Assembly (NCBI RefSeq): GCF_001686985.1
Contig: NZ_CP015318.1
Span: forward strand, 1,424,001-1,488,000
Origin: Mesorhizobium amorphae CCNWGS0123
GTDB lineage: Bacteria; Pseudomonadota; Alphaproteobacteria; Rhizobiales; Rhizobiaceae
Direction of reading: 5' to 3'
Length of the DNA stretch: 64,000 bases
Shown: piece by piece, positions 57,238-64,000 of the stretch
How the letters are laid out: the number at the start of each line of letters is the position of its first letter
Numbering within the stretch: the stretch's first letter is position 1
Program-made: the position numbers and the translations under genes
Notes under the pieces: model-generated
Told to the model about the DNA's origin: nothing
Databases searched by the model: none
Seen by the model: only the letters and a program-made list of their open reading frames with translations

Positions 57238-59082
57238 TTAGTCCGGCACGTGCCTGACCGCACCTTTGTCAGCGCTGGTGGCGAAAGCAGCATAGGCGCG
57301 CAGGGCCGTCGTAACCTTGCGCTTGCGCTTTTCCTCGGGCTTCCAGGCCGTCGCGCCCTTCGCCGCCATCGCCGCGCGCCGCGCAGCCAGTTCGGCCTCG
57401 CTAACCGCCAGGTGGATCTTGCGGTTGGGGATGTCGATCTCGATCATGTCACCCTCCCGGACCAGGCCGATCAGACCGCCTTCCGCCGCTTCCGGCGAGA
57501 CGTGGCCGATCGACAGGCCGGACGTGCCGCCCGAGAAGCGGCCGTCGGTGATCAGCGCGCAGGCCTTGCCGAGGCCTTTCGACTTCAGATAGCTGGTCGG
57601 GTAGAGCATTTCCTGCATGCCGGGTCCGCCGCGCGGTCCCTCATAGCGGATGACGACGACTTCGCCGGCCTTGATCTCGTTGGAGAGAATCGCCTTGACC
57701 GAGGCGTCCTGGCTTTCGAACACCCGCGCCGGACCGGTGAATTTCAGGATCGATTCGTCGACGCCCGCGGTCTTCACGATGCAGCCGTCGAGCGCCAGAT
57801 TGCCCTTCAGCACGGCAAGGCCGCCGTCCTTCGAAAAGGGTGTGTCCGCCGAGCGGATGACGCCCTTCTCTCGGTCGAGATCGAGCTCGTCCCAGCGGCG
57901 GTCCTGGCTGAAGGCGACCTGCGTCGGCACGCCGCCGGGTGCGGCCAGGAAGAAATCCCGCACATTCTGGCTCGAAGTGCGGGAAATATCCCAATGCTCG
58001 AGCGCCTCGCCGAGGCTCGCCGTGTGCACCGTCGGCAGGTCGCGGTTGATCAGCCCGGCCTGGTCGAGCTGGCCAAGGATGGCCATGATGCCGCCGGCAC
58101 GGTGGACGTCTTCCATGTGCACGTCGGACTTCGCCGGCGCAACCTTGCATAGCACCGGAACACGCCGCGACAGCCGGTCGATGTCTTCCATGGTGAAGTC
58201 GACCTCGCCCTCATGCGCTGCCGCGAGGATGTGCAGCACGGTGTTGGTCGAGCCGCCCATGGCGATGTCGAGCGTCATGGCGTTCTCGAACGCACCCTTG
58301 GAGGCGATGCTGCGCGGCAGCGCCGTCTCGTCGTCCTGCTCGTAATAGCGCTGGGCGAGATCGACGACGAGATGCCCGGCCTCGACGAACAGGCGCTTGC
58401 GGTCGGCGTGGGTGGCCAGCGTCGAGCCGTTGCCCGGCAGCGACAGGCCAAGCGCCTCGGTCAGGCAGTTCATCGAATTGGCGGTGAACATGCCGGAGCA
58501 GGAGCCGCAGGTCGGGCAGGCCGAGCGCTCGATGATCTTGACGTCTTCGTCGGAGATCTTGTCGTCGGCGGCGGCAACCATGGCGTCGACCAGGTCGAGC
58601 GCCTGCGTCTTGCCGGCCAGCACCACCTTGCCGGCTTCCATCGGACCGCCGGAGACGAAGACGGTCGGGATGTTGAGGCGTAAGCTGGCCATCAGCATGC
58701 CCGGCGTGATCTTGTCGCAATTGGAGATGCAGACCATGGCGTCGGCGCAATGGGCGTTGACCATGTATTCGACAGAGTCTGCGATCAGCTCGCGCGACGG
58801 CAGCGAATAGAGCATGCCGTCATGGCCCATGGCGATGCCGTCGTCGACGGCGATGGTGTTGAACTCCTTGGCGACGCCGCCGGCCTTCTCGATCTCGCGC
58901 GCGACCAGCTGGCCGAGGTCCTTGAGATGGACATGGCCCGGCACGAACTGGGTGAAGGAATTGACCACGGCGATGATCGGCTTGCCGAAGTCCGAGTCCT
59001 TCATGCCGGTGGCGCGCCACAGGCCGCGGGCGCCGGCCATGTTGCGGCCATGGGTGGTGGTGCGGGAACGATAGGCAGGCAT
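57238..59082 (-). CDS. ilvD: Dihydroxy-acid dehydratase
   Basis: This 614-residue enzyme converts 2,3-dihydroxy-isovalerate and -methylvalerate to the keto acids of valine and isoleucine synthesis. Its Fe-S cluster ligands are in SNCDKITPG and in [18 protein letters not shown]. The length is normal. It opens [22 protein letters not shown], typical for the family. It is transcribed alone and convergent with the ABC transporter gene. Confidence 0.97.
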   Translation of the reverse strand: MPAYRSRTTTHGRNMAGARGLWRATGMKDSDFGKPIIAVVNSFTQFVPGHVHLKDLGQLVAREIEKAGGVAKEFNTIAVDDGIAMGHDGMLYSLPSRELIADSVEYMVNAHCADAMVCISNCDKITPGMLMASLRLNIPTVFVSGGPMEAGKVVLAGKTQALDLVDAMVAAADDKISDEDVKIIERSACPTCGSCSGMFTANSMNCLTEALGLSLPGNGSTLATHADRKRLFVEAGHLVVDLAQRYYEQDDETALPRSIASKGAFENAMTLDIAMGGSTNTVLHILAAAHEGEVDFTMEDIDRLSRRVPVLCKVAPAKSDVHMEDVHRAGGIMAILGQLDQAGLINRDLPTVHTASLGEALEHWDISRTSSQNVRDFFLAAPGGVPTQVAFSQDRRWDELDLDREKGVIRSADTPFSKDGGLAVLKGNLALDGCIVKTAGVDESILKFTGPARVFESQDASVKAILSNEIKAGEVVVIRYEGPRGGPGMQEMLYPTSYLKSKGLGKACALITDGRFSGGTSGLSIGHVSPEAAEGGLIGLVREGDMIEIDIPNRKIHLAVSEAELAARRAAMAAKGATAWKPEEKRKRKVTTALRAYAAFATSADKGAVRHVPD

Positions 59083-59345
59083 GAGTATTCCCTAGCTGGC
59101 TGGCTGCGCTCCATGCGGAGCGTGGCGGCGCTGAATTCGGATCGCAGGGGTTATAGACGCCATAGTCTGGCCTGGCCACAATTTTGCGCTGCGCCAGATT
59201 TTCCCGAAAAGCCGGACTTTCCGAAAAAATTGCATGCCACTGTCGGATCGCCCGACGCACGGCCGTCCTTGGGCAGACGGCATGGCACCATTCTCGGAGC
59301 CAGCCGTTTACCGCAAAGCAAACGAAGCAACCCGAGGAGCACGAC

Positions 59346-59816
59346 ATGCAAAAGATCACCACCTGCCTGTGGTTCGACGACCAGGCCGAAGAGGCGATGA
59401 ATTTCTACGTCTCCATCTTCAAGAACTCGAAGGTGCTGAGCGTGATGCGCTGGCCAGAGGGTCATGCAGATGAAGGCAAGGTGCTGGTGACCACGTTCGA
59501 GCTCGATGGCGTGCAGTTCCAGGCACTCAACGGCGGACCGCAATTCAAGTTCAACGAAGCCATGTCGCAGTCGATCGACTGCAAGACGCAGGAAGAGGTC
59601 GATTATTTCTGGGAAAGGCTCATCGAAGGCGGCGGCGAACCGTCGCAATGCAGCTGGCTGAAGGACAGGTTCGGCGTCTCCTGGCAAGTCGTGCCGGAGC
59701 AGCTGCCGCGCCTGCTTCTGGATCCGGACCGGGCCAAAGCCGGCCGGGTGATGTCGGCGATGATGCAGATGAGCAAGATCGACATCGCCAAGATCGAAGA
59801 AGCGGCGAAGGGGTGA
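59346..59816 (+). CDS. VOC family (PhnB-like) protein
   Basis: The 156-residue protein has the glyoxalase/bleomycin-resistance fold in its PhnB-like form, opening ITTCLWFDDQAEEAMNFY and containing GGEPSQCSWLKDRFGVSWQVVP. Such proteins bind metals or small ligands and are often annotated as 3-demethylubiquinone methyltransferase-like, without proof. I set the start at 59346, with GAGGAGC eight bases upstream, rather than the long open frame extending to 59184. It is a single gene. Confidence 0.88.
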   Translation: MQKITTCLWFDDQAEEAMNFYVSIFKNSKVLSVMRWPEGHADEGKVLVTTFELDGVQFQALNGGPQFKFNEAMSQSIDCKTQEEVDYFWERLIEGGGEPSQCSWLKDRFGVSWQVVPEQLPRLLLDPDRAKAGRVMSAMMQMSKIDIAKIEEAAKG

Positions 59817-59831
59817 GTGGAGGCGCACTTG

Positions 59832-59875
59832 CCTTCCCCCACAAGTGGGGGAAGGCGGATCGGCGCGCAGCGCCG
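59832..59875. repeat. Palindromic intergenic repeat with second hairpin
   Basis: CCTTCCCCCAC (59832-59842) pairs perfectly with GTGGGGGAAGG (59845-59855) over a two-base gap. CGGCGC (59861-59866) pairs with GCGCCG (59870-59875). It lies between the convergent VOC and fdsD genes and looks like the CTTCC/CTTCTCC-type elements of this window. Confidence 0.65.
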
Positions 59876-59927
59876 AGACGCGATGAGGGGTGTTGGACGG
59901 AGTCCGGCGCGCTGTTGTCAGGCTATT

Positions 59928-60236
59928 TCAGCGGGCTGCGTTCTCGGCCGGGACAGGCCCGGTGTAGCCGATGTTCTTGTCGGCCTGTTCTGGTGCCTTG
60001 GGCCGCTTGATCCTGGCGGAGGCGGCCACCACCAACTCGTTGAAATTCTCGGTGCCGCCGTCCAGCATCTCGAACAGCTGCCGCCGCATGCGCGGCTCCC
60101 AAAACTTGTTGATGTGCTCGGCAACGCCGGCAATGCCTTCCTCGCGCGGCTTGGAATGGAAGAAATCGGCGATCTGGTTGGCCATGCGCACCAGCTTTTC
60201 CTTGGTGCTCATAATGTGTTCTTCGTCATGCGACAT
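59928..60236 (-). CDS. fdsD: Formate dehydrogenase delta subunit (FdsD)
   Basis: The 102-residue protein matches the FdsD family (PF11390): a helical MANQIADFFHSKPREEG-type core, then HINKFWEPRMRRQLFEML, and a variable Pro/Lys tail. FdsD is a small subunit of NAD-dependent soluble formate dehydrogenases. I set the start at 60236, which overlaps the end of fdhD by 11 bases; a second Met 8 codons later is an alternative. The overlap suggests coupling to fdhD. It is the last gene of the operon. Confidence 0.85.
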   Translation of the reverse strand: MSHDEEHIMSTKEKLVRMANQIADFFHSKPREEGIAGVAEHINKFWEPRMRRQLFEMLDGGTENFNELVVAASARIKRPKAPEQADKNIGYTGPVPAENAAR

Positions 60237-61056
60237 GCTTGGCAACTCCGGAAGCCACCCGGTCCGGGTGGGTGAAAACATCGAAATCTTCGCCGCGAAC
60301 CAATGCCACCAGCGTCATTCCGGCGGCCTCCGCCGTGCGGATGGCAAGCGCGGTCGGCGCCGAGACGGCAATGATGAAGGCCGAGCCGATCGCCGCCGTC
60401 TTCTGCACCATCTCGACCGACACGCGAGACGTCACGATCACGGCGCCCGACGCGCCATCGATGCCGGCCTTGGCCAGCGCGCCGGCCAGCTTGTCCAGCG
60501 CGTTGTGGCGGCCGACATCTTCGCGCGCCATGACGATGCCCTTGCCGGGGATATAGAAGCCCGCGGCGTGCACGGCTCCGGTCTCGGTGTGCAGCGGCTG
60601 CACTTTCGACAAAAGCTTGACCGAACGGACGATGTCGTCGGCTTCAAGCGTAAGCTTTGACGCACCGACCGCGTCGACCGAACGCATGGCCTCTTCGATA
60701 GACTCGATGCCGCACAGCCCGCAGCCGACCGGCCCGGCAAGCCGGCGCCGCCGCGCCTGGAAGCGCGTATTGGCCTTGTCCTTCAACCGGATCTGGATGT
60801 CGATGCCGGCGCCGAGATACTCGACCTCGATCGCCTCGATCTCTTGCGGATCGGCGATGATGCCTTCGGTCAGCGAGAAGCCGAGCGCGAAATCCTCGAA
60901 ATCGGCGGGGCTCGCCATCATCACCGCATGCGTGGTGCCGGCGAAGGAGAACGCCACCGGCGTCTCCTCCGGCACCATGCGGTTCGCGGCCGCCGTCCCG
61001 CTGGCGCGGTGCGCCAGCCGCGATATCTGCGTCGTTGCTTTGCGGCGCGCGGCCAA
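60226..61056 (-). CDS. fdhD: Formate dehydrogenase accessory sulfurtransferase FdhD
   Basis: This 276-residue protein transfers sulfur to the molybdenum cofactor of formate dehydrogenase, without which the enzyme is inactive. The catalytic pair Cys112-x-x-Cys115 lies in VGCGLCGIES. The C-terminal half carries the EDVGRHNALDKL signature. The start is TTG at 61056, two bases after the fdsA stop, with a GGAG ribosome site five bases before it. The order fdsA-fdhD-fdsD is the usual rhizobial arrangement. Confidence 0.95.
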   Translation of the reverse strand: MAARRKATTQISRLAHRASGTAAANRMVPEETPVAFSFAGTTHAVMMASPADFEDFALGFSLTEGIIADPQEIEAIEVEYLGAGIDIQIRLKDKANTRFQARRRRLAGPVGCGLCGIESIEEAMRSVDAVGASKLTLEADDIVRSVKLLSKVQPLHTETGAVHAAGFYIPGKGIVMAREDVGRHNALDKLAGALAKAGIDGASGAVIVTSRVSVEMVQKTAAIGSAFIIAVSAPTALAIRTAEAAGMTLVALVRGEDFDVFTHPDRVASGVAKHVA

Positions 61057-61058
61057 GG

Positions 61059-63968
61059 TTACTCCGCCGCTTCCAGCGGTGCGATGCGGCGGCTCTGGCG
61101 CGCCTGCTCGTTATAATCCCTCTGCCACTCGGTCGGGCCATTGGACGGCGCCACCTGCACGGCGGTGACCTTGTATTCCGGACAGTTGGTCGCCCAGTCC
61201 GAGAAGTCGGTTGTGATCACGTTCGCCTGCGTGTCCGGATGGTGGAAGGTCGTATAGACCACACCTGGCGAGACACGATCGGTGATCAGCGCGCGCAACG
61301 TCGTCTCGCCGGAACGGCTCGCCAACCGCACCCAGTCGCCTTCGCGAATGCCGCGGTTCTCGGCATCGTGCGGATGGATCTCCAGCATGTCCTCGGCATG
61401 CCACATCACATTTTCGGTGCGCCTCGTCTGCGCGCCGACATTGTACTGCGACAGAATCCGCCCGGTGGTGAGCAGCAGCGGGAAGCGCGGCCCGGTCCTT
61501 TCGTCCGTCGCCACATATTCGGTGCGGATGAACTTGCCCTTGCCGCGCACGAAGCCGTCGACATGCATGATCGGGGTGCCGAGCGGCGCCTTCTCGTTGC
61601 AGGGCCACTGCACGGACCCGACACGGTCGAGCAGTTCGAAGGAGACGTTGGCGAAGCTCGGCGTCGTCTTGGCGATCTCGTCCATGATCTCGGAAGGATG
61701 CCGGTAGTTCCAGTCCAGCCCGATCGCGCGGGCAAGCTCCTGCGTCGCCTCCCAATCGGCGTAGTGCGCCTTTGGCTCGATAACCTTGCGCACCATGTTG
61801 ATGCGGCGCTCGGCATTGGTGAAGGTGCCGTCCTTCTCGAGGAAGGTCGAGCCCGGCAGGAAGACATGTGCGTAGTTCGCCGTCTCGTTGAGGAAGAGGT
61901 CGTGCACGACGACGCATTCCATCGCGGCCAGCCCTGCGGCGACGTGCTTGGTGTCGGGATCGGACTGCAGGATGTCCTCGCCCTGGATGTAGATGCCCTT
62001 GAAGGAGCCGTCGACGGCGGCATCGAGCATGTTGGGGATGCGCAGGCCCGGCTCGTCGTCGAGCTTCACGCCCCACAGGCTCTCATAGATGTCGCGCACG
62101 GCCTCGCCCGAGATATGCCGATAGCCGGGCAGTTCGTGCGGGAACGAGCCCATGTCGCACGAGCCCTGCACGTTGTTCTGGCCGCGCAGCGGGTTCACGC
62201 CGACGCCGGGACGGCCGATATTGCCGGTGGCCATGGCGAGGTTGGCGATCGCCATCACCGTGGTCGAACCCTGGCTGTGTTCCGTCACGCCGAGGCCGTA
62301 ATAGATCGCGCCGTTGCCGCCGGTGGCGTAGAGACGCGCAGCACCCCGGATCAGTTCGGGATCGACGCCGGAGAGCTTGCCGACGGTTTCGGGGCTGTTT
62401 TCCGGTAGCGCAACGAACGAGGCCCAGTCCTGGAACTCCGCCCAGTCGCAGCGTTCGCGGATGAAGGCTTCGTCGAAGAGGCCTTCGGTGACGATGACAT
62501 GCGCCAGCGCCGTCAGCACCGCCACATTGGTGCCGGGCTTCAGCGGCAGATGATAGGCGGCTTCGATATGCGCCGACTTGACCATCTCGGTGCGGCGCGG
62601 ATCGAGCACGATCAGCTTGGCGCCCTGGCGCAGCCGCTTCTTCAGCCGCGAGGCGAACACAGGGTGGGCCGAAGCCGGGTTGGCGCCGATGACGACGGCG
62701 ACGTCGGTGAAATCGACCGAATCGAAATCCTGCGTGCCGGCCGACGTGCCATAGGTCTGGCCGAGCCCATAGCCGGTCGGCGAATGGCAGACGCGCGCGC
62801 AGGTGTCGACATTGTTGTTGCGGAAGCCCTGCCGCACCAGCTTCTGGACGAGGTAGGTTTCCTCGTTCGTGCAGCGCGAGGAGGTGATGCCGCCGATCGC
62901 GGTGCGTCCGTACTGGTACTGGATGCGGCGGAACTCCTTGGCCGTATGGGCAACAGCCACTTCCCAGCTCACTTCACGCCAGGGATCGGTGATCTTCTCG
63001 CGGATCATCGGCGACAGGATGCGATCCTTGTGGGTGGCGTAGCCATAGGCGAAACGGCCTTTCACGCAGGAATGGCCGTGGTTCGCCTTGCCCTCCTTGT
63101 AGGGCATCATGCGGATGACCTCGTCGTCCTTCACTTCGGCCTTGAACGAGCAACCGACGCCGCAATAGGCGCAGGTGGTGACGGCCGAGCGCTCCGGCAT
63201 GCCCTTCTCCAGCACCGTTTTCTCGCGCAACGCGTCGGTCGGGCAGGCCTGCACGCAAGCGCCGCAGGACACGCATTCGGAGGCGATGAAATCCTCGTGC
63301 ATGCCGGCGACCATGCGCGATTCGAAACCGCGGCCCTCGATGGTCAGCGCGAAGGTGCCCTGCACCTCTTCGCAGGCCCGCACGCAACGCGAGCAGACGA
63401 TGCATTGCGCCGGATCATAGGTGAAATAGGGGTTGGATTCGTCGCGGGCGATGTAGTCGACCGCCAGCGATCCGTGGCCGGGCGCGACGCCGTCCTCCTT
63501 GACGTGGTTACGGCCTTCGATGCCGAAGCGGTTTTCGGTCAGGCCAACCGACTTCGCCACAACGTCGAACTCGCTGGCGCCGGTGCCGGCCTTCTCGTTC
63601 CAGCCGGTCGGATGGTCGGAGATGTAAAGCTCCATGACGCCGCGACGAATGGCGTCGAGCCGCTCGGACTGCGTGTTGACCACCATGCCTTCGCCGACCG
63701 GTGTCGTGCAGGACGCCGGCGTGCCGCCGCGGCCCTCGATCTCGACGAGGCAGACGCGGCACGAACCGAACGAGTCCAGCATGTCGGTGGCGCAGAGCTT
63801 GGGGATTTCGACCCCGCCTTCCATCGCCGCTCGCATGATCGACGTGCCTTCCGGTACGGTGATGCTGCGGCCGTCGACGGTCAGCGTGACCCGCTTCTCC
63901 GCATTCGATTGCGGGGTTCCGAAGTCGATCTCTTCGATGAGTATCGGGAAGTCGGCCTTGATGTTCAT
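61059..63968 (-). CDS. fdsA: NAD-dependent formate dehydrogenase alpha subunit
   Basis: This 969-residue catalytic subunit oxidises formate to CO2. The N-terminus has a 2Fe-2S domain and a NuoG-like His-Cys region (SCRVCLVEIEG), then CIVCSRCVRACE and CVSCGACVQACP clusters, and CAYCGVGCSF starting the molybdopterin domain. The molybdenum ligand is Cys394 (in RVCHSPTG), not selenocysteine. A molybdopterin-binding domain closes the protein. It matches FdsA in length and order. Electrons go through the clusters to FdsB and NAD. It supports growth on formate or C1 oxidation. Confidence 0.95.
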   Translation of the reverse strand: MNIKADFPILIEEIDFGTPQSNAEKRVTLTVDGRSITVPEGTSIMRAAMEGGVEIPKLCATDMLDSFGSCRVCLVEIEGRGGTPASCTTPVGEGMVVNTQSERLDAIRRGVMELYISDHPTGWNEKAGTGASEFDVVAKSVGLTENRFGIEGRNHVKEDGVAPGHGSLAVDYIARDESNPYFTYDPAQCIVCSRCVRACEEVQGTFALTIEGRGFESRMVAGMHEDFIASECVSCGACVQACPTDALREKTVLEKGMPERSAVTTCAYCGVGCSFKAEVKDDEVIRMMPYKEGKANHGHSCVKGRFAYGYATHKDRILSPMIREKITDPWREVSWEVAVAHTAKEFRRIQYQYGRTAIGGITSSRCTNEETYLVQKLVRQGFRNNNVDTCARVCHSPTGYGLGQTYGTSAGTQDFDSVDFTDVAVVIGANPASAHPVFASRLKKRLRQGAKLIVLDPRRTEMVKSAHIEAAYHLPLKPGTNVAVLTALAHVIVTEGLFDEAFIRERCDWAEFQDWASFVALPENSPETVGKLSGVDPELIRGAARLYATGGNGAIYYGLGVTEHSQGSTTVMAIANLAMATGNIGRPGVGVNPLRGQNNVQGSCDMGSFPHELPGYRHISGEAVRDIYESLWGVKLDDEPGLRIPNMLDAAVDGSFKGIYIQGEDILQSDPDTKHVAAGLAAMECVVVHDLFLNETANYAHVFLPGSTFLEKDGTFTNAERRINMVRKVIEPKAHYADWEATQELARAIGLDWNYRHPSEIMDEIAKTTPSFANVSFELLDRVGSVQWPCNEKAPLGTPIMHVDGFVRGKGKFIRTEYVATDERTGPRFPLLLTTGRILSQYNVGAQTRRTENVMWHAEDMLEIHPHDAENRGIREGDWVRLASRSGETTLRALITDRVSPGVVYTTFHHPDTQANVITTDFSDWATNCPEYKVTAVQVAPSNGPTEWQRDYNEQARQSRRIAPLEAAE

Positions 63969-63978
63969 CTGCCAGCTC

Positions 63979-64000
63979 CTATTCAGCAGCCACGCGCGCC
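63979..64000 (-). CDS. fdsB: 3' end of the formate dehydrogenase beta subunit gene (partial)
   Basis: The last 22 bases contain a minus-strand frame ending ...ARVAAE followed by TAG at 63979-63981. The stop codon overlaps the ribosome site TAGGAG of fdsA. Position and ending fit fdsB, the NAD-binding subunit that precedes fdsA in fdsGBACD operons. Only six codons are visible, so the name rests on context. Confidence 0.5.

Noticed and set aside
62780..62800. Selenocysteine in the formate dehydrogenase
   Set aside because: The position is a normal TGC cysteine codon (Cys394), not TGA.

Overview
The window is a 64 kb, GC-rich stretch of alphaproteobacterial chromosome. A Mesorhizobium-like member of the Rhizobiales fits best. 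Pointers are the Porin_2/RopA-type porin, the glnD-murJ-trpS-usp-nifU block beside mutS and maeB, an HmrR/CueR copper regulator, and several palindromic intergenic repeats that resemble elements seen in Mesorhizobium genomes. I see no rRNA, tRNA, CRISPR array, complete insertion sequence or phage. Coding is dense on both strands and many start codons are GTG or TTG.

Layout. 0-4.4 kb: a short-chain dehydrogenase, the MmcB-type repair protein, a 755 bp gene-poor stretch with two decayed repeat copies, a small hypothetical gene, CueR, an L,D-transpeptidase lipoprotein and NifU. 4.5-24.8 kb: a housekeeping backbone (usp, trpS, murJ, glnD, mutS, maeB, a diguanylate cyclase) interrupted by two accessory patches. 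One, between trpS and murJ, holds a GT2 glycosyltransferase and an RmlC-like epimerase. The other, between glnD and mutS, holds a GT25 glycosyltransferase with a decayed partial duplicate, a copper ATPase with a textbook CueR operator, a DUF305 protein and an aldo/keto reductase. 24.8-39.4 kb: porin, an orphan ParS/MbcA-type antitoxin-like protein, adenosine kinase, a frameshifted EamA transporter gene, an EI24 membrane protein, a PEP-mutase-family enzyme, an exported protein, HAD phosphatase plus dUTPase, a divergent Lrp / DUF6356 / glutamine amidotransferase unit, an amidase with an altered signature, a DAO-type oxidase and prfC.

39.5-45.1 kb is a five-gene polyamine uptake and oxidation operon with the content and order of E. 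coli ydcSTUV-patD, preceded by a LysR gene and a candidate LysR box. 45.3-53.5 kb adds a DeoR regulator, a choline-kinase-like protein translationally coupled to a GcvT-fused dimethylglycine/sarcosine-type dehydrogenase, a SAM methyltransferase, a second choline-kinase-like protein and an EamA exporter. Together these look like a module for methylated amino-alcohol metabolism. 53.6-59.8 kb: a small lipoprotein, a cytosine-deaminase-like amidohydrolase, an ABC exporter, ilvD and a VOC protein. 59.9-64 kb: the end of an NAD-dependent formate dehydrogenase operon (fdsB end, fdsA, fdhD, fdsD).

The least explained signals are the structured leader with a terminator-like hairpin before the 47.4 kb choline-kinase gene, the amino-alcohol module itself, the paired palindromes between usp and trpS, the orphan antitoxin-like protein and the decapeptide repeat at the end of the GT2 protein. 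I did not find a clearly new defence or mobile system.
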